Below are positions 44,890 through 53,776 of a stretch of DNA of 64,000 nt, piece by piece. This DNA is from Chryseobacterium gotjawalense. GTDB lineage: Bacteria > Bacteroidota > Bacteroidia > Flavobacteriales > Weeksellaceae. The stretch covers positions 930,001 to 994,000 of the forward strand of contig NZ_CP124855.1 of NCBI RefSeq assembly GCF_030012525.1, written 5' to 3'. Both the position numbers and the translations under genes were made by a program. Position 1 is the first letter of the stretch. The number at the start of each line of letters is the position of its first letter. The notes beneath the pieces were generated by a model, which saw only the letters and a program-made list of their open reading frames with translations, did not search any database and was not told the DNA's origin.

Positions 44890-45627
44890 ATGACAGGCAA
44901 AAACACAATTTTTTCATTTCAAGAAATGGAACTTAACAGGCAACTTCATGGGGTTCAAAAGAATTTAAAACAGAACGCACATGGCATTGATGATTTGGGC
45001 AGTATTCTACCCGCTGCGGTGATGCTGCATGATTTGAATGAAATGCAGCCTTTGGGGGTGAATTACATGAATAATTGGGGATGCGAGCGTTTGGGAACCT
45101 CTGCTGAAGAAGTGAATACATTGGGTGAAGCCTATTATGAAAGATATTTTATAAAAGAAGAATCGCTGGCAATTTTTAAAGGAATTCAAAACTACTTGGA
45201 TGAAGCTGATTTCTCAAAGCAATACAATTTTTTTCAACGGGTAAAACTTCATAACCAGACAGATTACACCTGGTTTTATTCAATCTGTAAACTCCTGGAG
45301 AAGCCAACTGCAGAAGCTACACGGAACCAGATGATTATTCTTTCGAGTCCTGTGGAGGGAATAGACCGTGTCATTGGTCGTGTCAGCAAGGTATTGGATG
45401 AAGATCATTATATCAAAAACCATTACAAACAATTTGCGTTGCTCACCAAACAGGAAAAAAACATTATTGATAAAATTGCAAAAGGGAAGTCATCAAAAGA
45501 AATCGCTGAAGCATTGTTTATTTCCGTGCATACGGTACGCACCCACCGAAAAAATATCATCCGGAAAACCGAGTCTACTTCTTTTGCCGAGCTGCTTAAA
45601 TTCGCGATGGCTTTTGAATTGGTTTAG
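44890..45627 (+). CDS. LuxR-family regulator with PAS-like sensor
   Basis: 245 residues. The N-terminal 160 residues have PAS-like character (ILPAAVMLHDLNEMQPLGVNYMN at 40-62 and HNQTDYTWFYSICKLLEKP at 130-148). The C-terminal LuxR HTH is clear: LTKQEKNIIDKIAKGKSSKEIAEALFISVHTVRTHRKNI (about 183-222). No phospho-acceptor receiver domain. It is preceded by a palindromic element that also occurs in front of a small gene at 58100, so autoregulation and a second target are possible. Confidence 0.9.
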   Translation: MTGKNTIFSFQEMELNRQLHGVQKNLKQNAHGIDDLGSILPAAVMLHDLNEMQPLGVNYMNNWGCERLGTSAEEVNTLGEAYYERYFIKEESLAIFKGIQNYLDEADFSKQYNFFQRVKLHNQTDYTWFYSICKLLEKPTAEATRNQMIILSSPVEGIDRVIGRVSKVLDEDHYIKNHYKQFALLTKQEKNIIDKIAKGKSSKEIAEALFISVHTVRTHRKNIIRKTESTSFAELLKFAMAFELV

Positions 45628-45639
45628 TCAGTGTAAACG

Positions 45640-45710
45640 GAGCCGAACTTCATCACTGAGCACCGCCCAACTTGGTCACTGAGCGCAGCCGAAGTGCCAA
45701 ATAAAGACAT
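45640..45710. repeat. Small REP-like repeat
   Basis: Two degenerate copies of (C/G)AACTT..TCACTGAGC(A/G)C(C/A)GCC lie in tandem (GAACTTCATCACTGAGCACC, CAACTTGGTCACTGAGCGCA). CACTGAGCGCAGCCGAAGTG has CACT/AGTG ends. This type of intergenic repeat is widespread in flavobacteria. Confidence 0.5.
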
Positions 45711-45839
45711 GCTGTCGTGCGCTAAAAGTATATAAATCCCTCTAAGTTGAACTGGACATACCTGAACCCGCTAATGCCGATTACTGTATAGATTTTCTCC
45801 CGGATTGATTTCTATCATCTCCCACCATATTTTTTTTAA

Positions 45840-46400
45840 TTAAATTTTTTTAATTATTCTTGAAGGAATTCCACCCACCATGGTATTATCAGGAACATCT
45901 TTGAAAACAACTGATCCTGCTGCTACGATTGAATTTTCGCCAATAGTTACCCCCTGTAAAATGGTGGCATTGGCGCCAATCCAGGCATTTTTTTTGAGGT
46001 GAATGTGCCCAACATTTAACGATGGTCTTTGTTCGGGAGAAATGGGATGACCTTCAGATAATAAACTCACTTTTGGAGCGATCAACACATTGTCTTCAAT
46101 GGTAATTCCACCTAAATCCAGAAACACACAATCGAAATTGATAAATACATTTTTACCGATTTTAGTATGCTTTCCGTAATTAATGTGCAAAGGAGTAAAT
46201 ACGGTTACACTTTCGTCAATTTCGGTGGCTGTAATTTGGCTTAATAAATTTCTGATTTCATCAGGGTTGGACGAATTATTCATCTGAACCGATAATTTTT
46301 TCGTTTCAAAAGAAGCTTCACGCATTTTATAAGCCTGGTTGTCGTTTGCCGGAATGGTTTCCCCGTTTCTTAATCGCTCGAATATATTTGTTTCCTGCAT
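45840..46400 (-). CDS. Sugar O-acetyltransferase, hexapeptide-repeat (maltose/galactoside type)
   Basis: 186 residues. An N-terminal Mac domain (about 7-55: [22 protein letters not shown]) is followed by left-handed beta-helix repeats with [37 protein letters not shown] (about 85-125, catalytic His region HINYG) and [31 protein letters not shown]. Acetylates sugars with acetyl-CoA, likely in detoxification. Followed leftward by no gene; an AraC regulator gene lies 94 nt upstream in the same direction. Confidence 0.95.
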   Translation of the reverse strand: MQETNIFERLRNGETIPANDNQAYKMREASFETKKLSVQMNNSSNPDEIRNLLSQITATEIDESVTVFTPLHINYGKHTKIGKNVFINFDCVFLDLGGITIEDNVLIAPKVSLLSEGHPISPEQRPSLNVGHIHLKKNAWIGANATILQGVTIGENSIVAAGSVVFKDVPDNTMVGGIPSRIIKKI

Positions 46401-46493
46401 TGTCTTATTAATTATTACAATGCAAAGTTACAAACAAAGCCTTGCAACGGCTTTGTTGTGAGGCTCAAATCGCTTTTCTGTAAAGCTCAGTTT

Positions 46494-47324
46494 TCAGATT
46501 GCTGTTGGTGGAAAGCCATATTGTTTTTTAAATGCGGTTGAGAAATGAGAAGGGTTTTTAAAACCAACTTCCAGATAAACATCCTTTACTTTTTTACCAT
46601 CTTCTTTTAGTTGGATATAAGCCATTTCCAGGCGTTTTCTTATCAGCCATTTTTGCGGAGTGAGGTTGCTTATTTTCTTGAAATCTCTTTTGAAAGTTGC
46701 CAAACTTCTTCCCGTGAATGAAGCAATTTGTTCCATTGAAAGTTCTTCCATATAATTATTGTTCAGGAATCCTAGAAGGTCAATTTTCCAGGGTTCAGCA
46801 AAATCAAAAAGTATAGGATAAAGTTGTTCATTGCTGTTCAGTAAAGCGTAAATTCCTTCCAGTAATTTCAAATGGACGAACCCTTCTGTTGGTTGTATAT
46901 TACTGTCAAAATAGGGGGTGAGAGATTGAAACAAACTTTCTATAGCAGGATTTCGTTCGAGTTTGAAAACGGTTTTATCAGAAACTTTCACCTTATTCGG
47001 AATTTCAGATTTATTCATTTTGCTGTAAAAATCCCGAAGCACATTGCGTTTGAATGTCATCGAAATACCTTTATATAAATCTTCACCTTTGCTGTTTTTG
47101 TACATTTTCAAACGGTGGTCTCTTCTTATAAAAGCACAGTCACCTGCCTGTAATTTGATAATTTTATTTCGGTCTTCAATCACTTGTTCGCCCGAATACA
47201 AATACAGCAAAACGTGTTCAGGTGTTGAGTGAATGCACTTTTCGCTATAATCTGAAAAGCACGAAAGGAATACTCCTGAATAGTTTAAGGTTTTTAATTG
47301 GTCCTCTACTTGTACTTCCATCAT
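46494..47324 (-). CDS. AraC-family transcriptional regulator (ExsA-like)
   Basis: 276 residues. N-terminal sensor with the EHVLLYLYSGEQVIEDRNKIIKLQAGDCAFIRRDHRLKM cupin-like block (about 38-77) and C-terminal HTH (about 185-275: MEELSMEQIASFTGRSLATFKRDFKKISNLTPQKWLI, VKDVYLEVGFKNPSHFSTAFKKQYGFPP). Lies upstream of and parallel to the O-acetyltransferase gene, a possible target. Confidence 0.93.
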   Translation of the reverse strand: MMEVQVEDQLKTLNYSGVFLSCFSDYSEKCIHSTPEHVLLYLYSGEQVIEDRNKIIKLQAGDCAFIRRDHRLKMYKNSKGEDLYKGISMTFKRNVLRDFYSKMNKSEIPNKVKVSDKTVFKLERNPAIESLFQSLTPYFDSNIQPTEGFVHLKLLEGIYALLNSNEQLYPILFDFAEPWKIDLLGFLNNNYMEELSMEQIASFTGRSLATFKRDFKKISNLTPQKWLIRKRLEMAYIQLKEDGKKVKDVYLEVGFKNPSHFSTAFKKQYGFPPTAI

Positions 47325-47640
47325 TTCGCTGTTACTTTATGAATGAACAAATTTAGAATATTTATTCTTGGATCACTTTGCGGTAAAGTTCATTGCTTAT
47401 TCCTGTAAGGTTCAGACGCAGGATCGTATCTTTATTCGCAGTATCGGTTTTCCTATAACGGTTGGGTATTTCTGCAAGCGGGATAAATCGAAGATTCGCT
47501 ATAACCAATCCTTTCGCTTGATCTGTTAAAAATTAAATGAATATCCGTTTTTTATCACAATGAATACTTTAATCCCGTCGTGAACACACAAAGATTTCAT
47601 TTACAAATAGGCTTTTTTTTCCGAAACTTGGCAAAGTAAA
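47325..47640. other. Intergenic region before repeat copy C
   Basis: About 315 bp. Carries a 14-nt word ATCCCGTCGTGAAC (47572-47585) that is the inverted partner of one at 4641-4654. No gene or RNA recognised. Confidence 0.5.
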
Positions 47641-47823
47641 TTCACCAATTGACCCATTCACAATTCACCCAGTTCACCCACCACTCAATCACTCAATTGC
47701 CAACACCCAGCATCCAGCATCATTCACCCATTCACAATTCACCCAATTCATCAGCCACTCAATTACTCAATCACTCAAATTGCCAACACCCAACACCCAG
47801 CATCCTGCATCATTCACAATTAT
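47641..47823 (+). repeat. CACTCAAT/CCAGCATC repeat, copy C
   Basis: Two tandem blocks of ATTCACAATTCACCCA, CACTCAATC, ATTGCCAACACCCAGCATC and CATCATTCAC words. It ends against the stop codon of the PliI gene (47824). Same strand orientation as all other copies. Confidence 0.85.
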
Positions 47824-48840
47824 TTATTTACCGGGATATTCAGTTATTTTATCAATTACAAATTTTCGTGTTGCTTCTCCATCTTTTAATTTGTATTGTA
47901 TTTGACGTATATTTCCGGTCGGACTGCTATTGGTATCTCCTGTAGTAAAGGTTTTGAAACGCTGAACTAATGTTGTTTCTACAACTGCAAACTCATCGTG
48001 TCCCATGTAACCTTTGTTGGCTTTGATATTGTCTGCAATAGGTGGAAAATAGATTTGGCTCATCGATTTTCCGTTATTTACAGAGTAGCCAATCACGTTA
48101 CCATAACTGCCACTCCCGGCCGACATCGTGTAAATTAAAATTTCAGGAAATCCGTCTGAGTTCAGGTCTTCAATTTCGGCATTGGTAACGGAGCCATCAA
48201 TGTCTATTGTGATTTTATTATTGTCTACTTTTAAACCGGAAGGCTGGATGGTTATTTCCTGTATAGAACCTTTACCTGCAGTACTTACATCAAATCCTAT
48301 ATTTTGAAGAGACAATGTTTTCGTAAAAATTCTTGGGTCGGTTTGTTTTTTATCTATTGGATCACCAATTTTTGTATAAACATCACCTAAACTACCTCCG
48401 CCTGAACAGTAATAATTTAGCAATCCACCATCTTCTGGTTTTTCAGAAGCAATGGTAACGGTGTTGTTTTTAAAGGTGAACAGAATATTCTTGCCGTTAA
48501 CAGTTGCTCTATAGACATTTTCCTCTATTTCTGAAGCATCGGCATCAAAAGTACAGGTTGGTTTCTTCTTATCAGCGCGGGAGCGTACTGAAATATGAAT
48601 ACTGTTGTTTGCCAATTGAGTTACAGATACAGCCACCCAGTCGTAACCTTCATTCCGTCTGTTATAACTTGAAGAAACATAATCTCCCACCAAGCCTGAT
48701 ACAGATTTACCGGAGTCATCTGTATAAATACTTTGTTCTGCGGTCTTAATATCTGTTTCGGTTTTTTCTGAGTTGTTTTTGCAACTTAAAACTGTACTTA
48801 CTATTACAGCAATTAAAGTGCTTTTTTTAAAAATGTTCAT
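47824..48840 (-). CDS. Lipoprotein with PliI-type lysozyme inhibitor domain
   Basis: 338 residues with a lipoprotein signal (TVLSCKNN, Cys20). Residues about 55-150 form an unrecognised beta-rich domain (SYNRRNEGYDWVAVSVTQLA). Residues about 165-335 match PliI, the inhibitor of i-type lysozymes: FTKTLSLQNIGFDVST, NAEIEDLNSDGFPEILIYTMSAGSGSYG and GHDEFAVVETTLVQRF, then NIRQIQYKLKDGEA. It would protect peptidoglycan against invertebrate lysozyme. Two-domain form with a lipid anchor is noteworthy. Confidence 0.8.
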   Translation of the reverse strand: MNIFKKSTLIAVIVSTVLSCKNNSEKTETDIKTAEQSIYTDDSGKSVSGLVGDYVSSSYNRRNEGYDWVAVSVTQLANNSIHISVRSRADKKKPTCTFDADASEIEENVYRATVNGKNILFTFKNNTVTIASEKPEDGGLLNYYCSGGGSLGDVYTKIGDPIDKKQTDPRIFTKTLSLQNIGFDVSTAGKGSIQEITIQPSGLKVDNNKITIDIDGSVTNAEIEDLNSDGFPEILIYTMSAGSGSYGNVIGYSVNNGKSMSQIYFPPIADNIKANKGYMGHDEFAVVETTLVQRFKTFTTGDTNSSPTGNIRQIQYKLKDGEATRKFVIDKITEYPGK

Positions 48841-48920
48841 TTTCGTGGCTATTAAATTAGGGGTTTGTTACTGATCTGCAACTATCGCGCAAAGATACAC
48901 CTATTAAGTGCACTCCCATT

Positions 48921-49137
48921 GCGCGGATTTCTAATCCGTGACTTTTACTGCACAGAATCCTTACCCTAAACTTGGCCATATAAATATCCAGCATCATTCA
49001 TCCATTCACAATTCACCCATCACAAAACCACACAATCACTCAACCACTCAATCACTCAATCACTCAATTGCCAACACCCAGCATCCAGCATCATTCACCA
49101 ATTCACCCAATTCACCCACCACTCAATCACTCAATCC
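48921..49137 (+). repeat. CACTCAAT/CCAGCATC repeat, copy D, with hairpin leader
   Basis: Leader GCGCGGATTTCTAATCCGTG (48921-48940, hairpin CGGATT-TCT-AATCCG) and the AAACTTGGCCATATAAATAT part resemble the leader of copy A. Then CCAGCATCATTCA, CACTCAATC units and AATTGCCAACACCCAGCATCC follow. The last bases overlap the 3' end of the next leftward gene (stop at 49127-49129). Confidence 0.85.
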
Positions 49138-49813
49138 TACCCAACTCCACCGTCGTTTTCCCGGGCAACAGTAAGCCGCTCCCATCAAAAAACCGGATCA
49201 GCGCAAATTTCAGCACTCCTTCGTGAACAGCTTCAAATACCTCATCCTCAGGAATAAAAAACGAAGCACACGGAAGCGAAACCTCAAAAACCACATCCAC
49301 ATATTTCAAGGAATCCTGTCCCTCATCAGGATTAATAGACCGCAGCGTAACCTCAGCTTTCGTACTTCCCTTAGGAATACGGTCAAAAAAAAGCGTCCGC
49401 TGGTCGTAATCATACCTGCATCTTTTTCCATCAGTAAGGTTCCACATAAAACCGCTCAGAATTTTTGTGCTTTCAGCATGTTGCAGACCCAGTTGCACCG
49501 TCCGCTCACCCTTTGCGGAAACGGTATCCATCTTCACCAGATCGTGCAGCATCTTGGCCATTCTACCATGAAGTTGGGGATCATTCAGATCCTTTACAAA
49601 AGGCTGAAGAGCACGCCGCAGTTTTCCGCCAAATTTTGAACAGCGTCCAAATTCAGAAGCATTATTTCTTACGTTCACGTATTTTTCTTCCTTCCGGATC
49701 TTTTTGCCGTCAAAACCGCCCGGAGTACGCGCGATGATCTTGCCGTTCATTTCATAAAACGAAAGCCCGCCCAGCTTTCCGGTAATTTTAAGGACACCTT
49801 TAAGTTCTGCCAT
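49127..49813 (-). CDS. Conserved hypothetical protein next to repeat family
   Basis: 228 residues from the ATG at 49811-49813 (MAELKGVLKITGKLGGLSFY); the frame is open 14 codons further. No signal or membrane helix. N-terminal half is basic (MNGKIIARTPGGFDGKKIRK, FGRCSKFGGKLRRALQPFVKD); the C-terminal half is beta-rich (YVDVVFEVSLPCASFFIPED). I know similar proteins only as unnamed flavobacterial families. Repeat copy D supplies its last codons. A 35-nt piece of its coding strand (49346-49380) is repeated at 53777-53811 beside copy F. Confidence 0.7.
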   Translation of the reverse strand: MAELKGVLKITGKLGGLSFYEMNGKIIARTPGGFDGKKIRKEEKYVNVRNNASEFGRCSKFGGKLRRALQPFVKDLNDPQLHGRMAKMLHDLVKMDTVSAKGERTVQLGLQHAESTKILSGFMWNLTDGKRCRYDYDQRTLFFDRIPKGSTKAEVTLRSINPDEGQDSLKYVDVVFEVSLPCASFFIPEDEVFEAVHEGVLKFALIRFFDGSGLLLPGKTTVELGRIE

Positions 49814-49964
49814 CTTGGTAAGAGTTATTAATATTCCCAAAGATAACGAATCCAATAGATATAGAATGAATATAGTATAGATACAGTATGGTTATAGTAT
49901 GCCCCATTGTCTAAAGACCGCAGGTTGCTTCACCCCATTTCGATGGATAAAGGCATACTCACCA

Positions 49965-50060
49965 ATATCGCGGATATGCAGTCCGTGATTCATGGCCACC
50001 ACCTAAACACTGAATCACTCAAAAACCCAATCACTCAATCACTCAATCACCAGCATCCCG
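49965..50060 (+). repeat. CACTCAAT/CCAGCATC repeat, copy E (short)
   Basis: Leader TCGCGGATATGCAGTCCGTGATT (hairpin CGGA / TCCG) then CTGAATCACTCAAAAACCC, three CAATCACT units and CACCAGCATCCCGCC. It is the shortest copy; the neighbouring TonB receptor gene ends at 50105. Confidence 0.75.
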
Positions 50061-50104
50061 CCTCATCTGATTCTGTGAGAGCACTATCTTCTGTGCTTAA
50101 AAAT

Positions 50105-51988
50105 TTAGTGCTGAGTCCATTGATATTTTAGCCCCAAAGAAAACCATCTCGTAGGCATCGGTACCGCACCTGCTTCCTGATAATCGGCATTAAAAAGATT
50201 GGTTACCTCGGTATACAAAAGAAAATCCTGCACTTTATAATTGAGACGGACATCGGCAATGGTATAAGCATCACCCATTTCACGCTTTAACCACCGGTCT
50301 TTAATTTGAAAGGAAAAATCGTTAATGCTATAATGAATTCCCGCAACCAACTGATGTTTCAAAGATTCTAAAATATACTTCGACTGCTTTTCCGTAGAAG
50401 TTGCGAAGGAGGGATTCAGATAATTATAATTGACATCGTACCCGAAAGACTGCGTATCTGTTACCTTAAAATCCTGCTGTAACCTTGCATACATACCCTG
50501 CATTTTGTTTTGTCCTAAATTGTAGGGCGAGTAAGGCTGTGAAGGATTGTCGCGCACCCAGTCGATAAAATCGGTAATATTGCGGTAAAAATAGCCGGTT
50601 TTAAACTGAAGGTTTCCTTTATTGTACTGTACATTGCCTTCGTAATTCCAGGCACTCTCAGGTTGTAGCAATGCATTTCCTACATTTCCGGGGCGTTGGT
50701 TTAAATAGAGATCTGTAAAAGAAGGAATCCGCTGTCCGGATCCAATACTCGTGGATATTTTCCAATACCCATTCAAAACATAGGCGACATCAATTCCCGG
50801 ATAGAGCTGATAGCCAAAATCGGTATTGTAGTTTCCGTAAAGTCCGGCCGTTGCTCTTATTTTTGGTCCCAACTCGGTTTTCAGCTCTGCATACATTCCG
50901 TGATTATCGCGGTGGTGCTCACCAATATTTGAACTGTTGATTTTTTCCAGTCGGGACTCTACACCGAAACCGAAAGTTCCGACCTGTGTTTTCAGACTGC
51001 TGTTTAATTCCAGCATCAGTGCGTTGGTGTAATGAAGAGAACGTGCTTTGTTTAAATTATCTTTATAATACCGGTAATCATCTTCGCCATAGCGGTCACT
51101 GATTCTTGGCGAAACCGTAAAATTGCCAAAGGTGTGTTTGGAGGAAAGACTGAAAACAGAAGACTCTGTATGTTCTTCTGAATTGATATCACCGGGAGCA
51201 GCATAAAAACCGTTGGCACCAAAGTGGTTTCGGGCATAACCCGCCATCGCCTGAATGCTGTTATGCTCATTAAAGTCATAATTTCCGTTATAAAACAAAC
51301 GGGTATTTTTGGCGGCCGAATTGTAGCGTTGCCCGTTGTAATCGCTTTGCGCCACCGAAAAAAGTTGACTTTGCTGATCTCTTCCAAACATGCCGGTAAT
51401 CTCCGCAGAGGTACCGCCATACATTCCGGAACCATCGCCTTCGTCCTTCGATTGAAAAGAACTTCCGGCCTGAAGATCTGCAGTCACAGACGATCGCTTT
51501 CCTCTTTTGGTCACAATATTGACGGCGCCGGTCAAAGCATTGATTCCATAAATCCTGGCTGCGGCACCACGGATGATTTCAATATGGTCGATCGCACTTA
51601 AAGGAACCGGAAGATTCATCATATTATGGGCAGATTGGGCATCAATCATTTTCACGCCGTTGATCAGAACTAAAGTCTGTTCAGAAGTGCCGCCATCAAT
51701 AGAAATATCGGCTTGCGTTCCAAAGGGACCCCGCTGGCGGATATCTACGCCACTGATATAAGACAAAACCTCATTCAGCGACTTTGCCGGGAGGGACTGA
51801 ATTTGCTTTTGCGTAATGACCTGAATATCGCGGGTTGCTTCACTAAATGGAGTTTGCAGTCGGTTTCCCTGAATCATTACTTCCTCCAGATCATTACTCT
51901 TCATTGTTGAGTCCGTACTTCCATTATTTTGCTGAGCGAAGGCAGATATTGTAGAGAACAATCCTAAACTGAATATTACTTTTTTCAT
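50105..51988 (-). CDS. TonB-dependent receptor (CirA/BtuB-like)
   Basis: 627 residues, signal peptide ending SAFAQ. TonB-box-like DLEEVMIQGN (about 32-41), plug domain (about 45-165: SLPAKSLNEVLSYISGVDIRQRGPFGTQADISIDGG, AARIYGINALTGAVNIVTKRG) and a 22-strand barrel ending WFSLGLKYQWTQH. Ligand unknown; small plug without carboxypeptidase-like domain suggests a cofactor or siderophore rather than a glycan. Divergent from a MocR regulator over 85 bp. Confidence 0.93.
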   Translation of the reverse strand: MKKVIFSLGLFSTISAFAQQNNGSTDSTMKSNDLEEVMIQGNRLQTPFSEATRDIQVITQKQIQSLPAKSLNEVLSYISGVDIRQRGPFGTQADISIDGGTSEQTLVLINGVKMIDAQSAHNMMNLPVPLSAIDHIEIIRGAAARIYGINALTGAVNIVTKRGKRSSVTADLQAGSSFQSKDEGDGSGMYGGTSAEITGMFGRDQQSQLFSVAQSDYNGQRYNSAAKNTRLFYNGNYDFNEHNSIQAMAGYARNHFGANGFYAAPGDINSEEHTESSVFSLSSKHTFGNFTVSPRISDRYGEDDYRYYKDNLNKARSLHYTNALMLELNSSLKTQVGTFGFGVESRLEKINSSNIGEHHRDNHGMYAELKTELGPKIRATAGLYGNYNTDFGYQLYPGIDVAYVLNGYWKISTSIGSGQRIPSFTDLYLNQRPGNVGNALLQPESAWNYEGNVQYNKGNLQFKTGYFYRNITDFIDWVRDNPSQPYSPYNLGQNKMQGMYARLQQDFKVTDTQSFGYDVNYNYLNPSFATSTEKQSKYILESLKHQLVAGIHYSINDFSFQIKDRWLKREMGDAYTIADVRLNYKVQDFLLYTEVTNLFNADYQEAGAVPMPTRWFSLGLKYQWTQH

Positions 51989-52046
51989 AACTATTTTCTA
52001 AACCGTATTATTTTTAATTGGGCTGCAAAGGTTTGGATAAAAACAG

Positions 52047-52085
52047 TAATTTTGGTAGTCCGAAATTTAAATAATGAGTAGTCCG
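52047..52085 (+). promoter_or_regulatory. Promoter and direct-repeat operator of the MocR gene
   Basis: TAATTTTG (52047-52054) fits TAnnTTTG. GTAGTCCG follows directly (52055-52062) and recurs at 52078-52085, 23 bp on, around the start codon at 52074. Paired direct repeats about two helical turns apart are the usual MocR operator type; blocking by its own product is inferred. Confidence 0.65.
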
Positions 52086-53561
52086 GTAAACCTCCCTTTT
52101 CAATCCTTTGTCAAAATAGACCGCCGTAAAAAAGACGCGGTGTATCTGCAGATTGTCTATCAATTCATTAATGCGGTCAAAAACAACCTTTTAGAAGCTA
52201 ACGACAAGCTTCCCGGCAGCAGGATCATCGCTGAAAACCTTCAGATTCACCGGAAAACAGCAGTCGCTGCGTTGGCAGAACTTCAGGATCAGGGATGGGT
52301 AGAAACGCTTCCCAACATCGGGACGTTTGTCAGAAATCCGGAACTTTCTACAACACAGGTCAAAAATACCAAAGCTTTTCAGCATCCTCCTCTAAAAGCC
52401 CCTTTTCATTTCAGGAAAGAATTTATTTTAGATACGCCTTTAGAAAGAAATCAGGAAAAACTGTCTTTTACGGATGGCATCCCCGATTATCGAATTATTA
52501 AATCTGAAGAACTGGTACGCTTTTACACCTCCGTAATCCGGAGAAAAAAACAGTCGGCAACCGCCCAAAATAGCAGTGATGGAAGTTTATTTTTCAGAGA
52601 TCAACTGAGCTATTATCTGAATATAACTAGAGGATTTCATCTCTCACGGGATTTTTTACTGCCTGTTTCAGGCCTCGAAAAAGTACACTCCATCCTGTCG
52701 CGCTTACTGATCAACAAAGGCGATGTCATTTTGGTCGAAGCGCTCAGTTATTTTTTACCCAATATGATTTACAGCCAGGCGGGAGCCCAATTGAAAACCA
52801 TTCCAGTGGATGAAGATGGAATGGATATCGATTATATCAGAAACCATTTTAAACCCGGGGAAATACGGCTGGTTTATATCAACACCAAATGCCAATATCC
52901 GACAACGGTTACCCTTTCTGAAAAACGAAAAGCACAGTTATTACTCCTGGCCGAAGAATACGATTTCATTGTGCTCGAAGATGATACTGATTTTGAATTT
53001 TCCGGGGTGAAAAATAAAAAGGATACGCTCTTGAGGAAAAATGGGGGAAAACGCGTCCTCTACATCGGTACCTTCGGACGGTTTCTACATCCCGGTTTTC
53101 AAATGAATTTTCTTATTGCTCCAAAAGACCTTCTGGAGGAAGGCGCAAAATACCTCAATATCTTTGGCAAACCGGATTCGATGATGGAAAAAGCGTTGGG
53201 CGAACTCATTCATCAGGGAGACATTCACCGGTATCAAAGAAAATCCACCAAAGTAATTGCCGAGCGGAAAGAGGCCTTTGCGGGATTGCTTAGCACCCAC
53301 TTTAAAAACGAGATTACCTTTACAATTCCGGTTTCAGGTTTGGCATTTTGGATCCGGTTTAAAAACTCCTTTTCGCTGACGGATCTTCAAAAAAGAGCCA
53401 AAGAAAAAGGGCTCTTTATTCCAATGACCTGTCTTTACCAGAACCGAACAGTCACCGCTTTAAGGCTGGGTTTTGCCCCTCTTAACCTTCAGGAAATGGA
53501 AGATGCAGTAGAATTGCTCGGTGAGGCGTATTTTGAGGTAATTAAAGGAGAAAAGATTTAA
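52074..53561 (+). CDS. MocR-type regulator (GntR HTH plus PLP aminotransferase-like domain)
   Basis: 495 residues. Residues about 12-80 form a GntR winged helix (DAVYLQIVYQFINAVKNNLL, LPGSRIIAENLQIHRKTAVAALAELQDQGW). Residues about 125-490 are a fold-type I aminotransferase domain (DFIVLEDDTDFEFSG with the Asp that contacts PLP; VLYIGTFGRFLHPGFQMNF); the family's PLP lysine in that last block reads R/G here, so the lysine is not evident. PLP-sensing PdxR and other MocR proteins control cofactor or amino-acid genes. Divergent from a TonB receptor, a possible target. Confidence 0.9.
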   Translation: MSSPVNLPFQSFVKIDRRKKDAVYLQIVYQFINAVKNNLLEANDKLPGSRIIAENLQIHRKTAVAALAELQDQGWVETLPNIGTFVRNPELSTTQVKNTKAFQHPPLKAPFHFRKEFILDTPLERNQEKLSFTDGIPDYRIIKSEELVRFYTSVIRRKKQSATAQNSSDGSLFFRDQLSYYLNITRGFHLSRDFLLPVSGLEKVHSILSRLLINKGDVILVEALSYFLPNMIYSQAGAQLKTIPVDEDGMDIDYIRNHFKPGEIRLVYINTKCQYPTTVTLSEKRKAQLLLLAEEYDFIVLEDDTDFEFSGVKNKKDTLLRKNGGKRVLYIGTFGRFLHPGFQMNFLIAPKDLLEEGAKYLNIFGKPDSMMEKALGELIHQGDIHRYQRKSTKVIAERKEAFAGLLSTHFKNEITFTIPVSGLAFWIRFKNSFSLTDLQKRAKEKGLFIPMTCLYQNRTVTALRLGFAPLNLQEMEDAVELLGEAYFEVIKGEKI

Positions 53562-53776
53562 AGACCATCAATAAAAGGATAATAGCGCCTTCTGAATTAT
53601 CGGCTTTTACGCACCATGTTTTTTAACGCAATAGTTCATGACTTCACCAACTTTGTCAAAGTTAGTCGGAGCACGGTTTCGGATTGTAATGGAAGACAAA
53701 AATCTTCGGACTTCCTGATGGGAGCTGAAGACTGTTTCGCTAGAAAAAAGAAAGATGATTCAACTACGGTACTGGC
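53562..53776. other. Intergenic stretch before repeat copy F
   Basis: Contains CAACTTTG-T-CAAAGTTA (53648-53664), a near copy of the palindrome at 20900. A leftward 60-codon frame (53636-53818) is open and includes the 35-nt gene piece; not supported as a gene. Confidence 0.45.
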
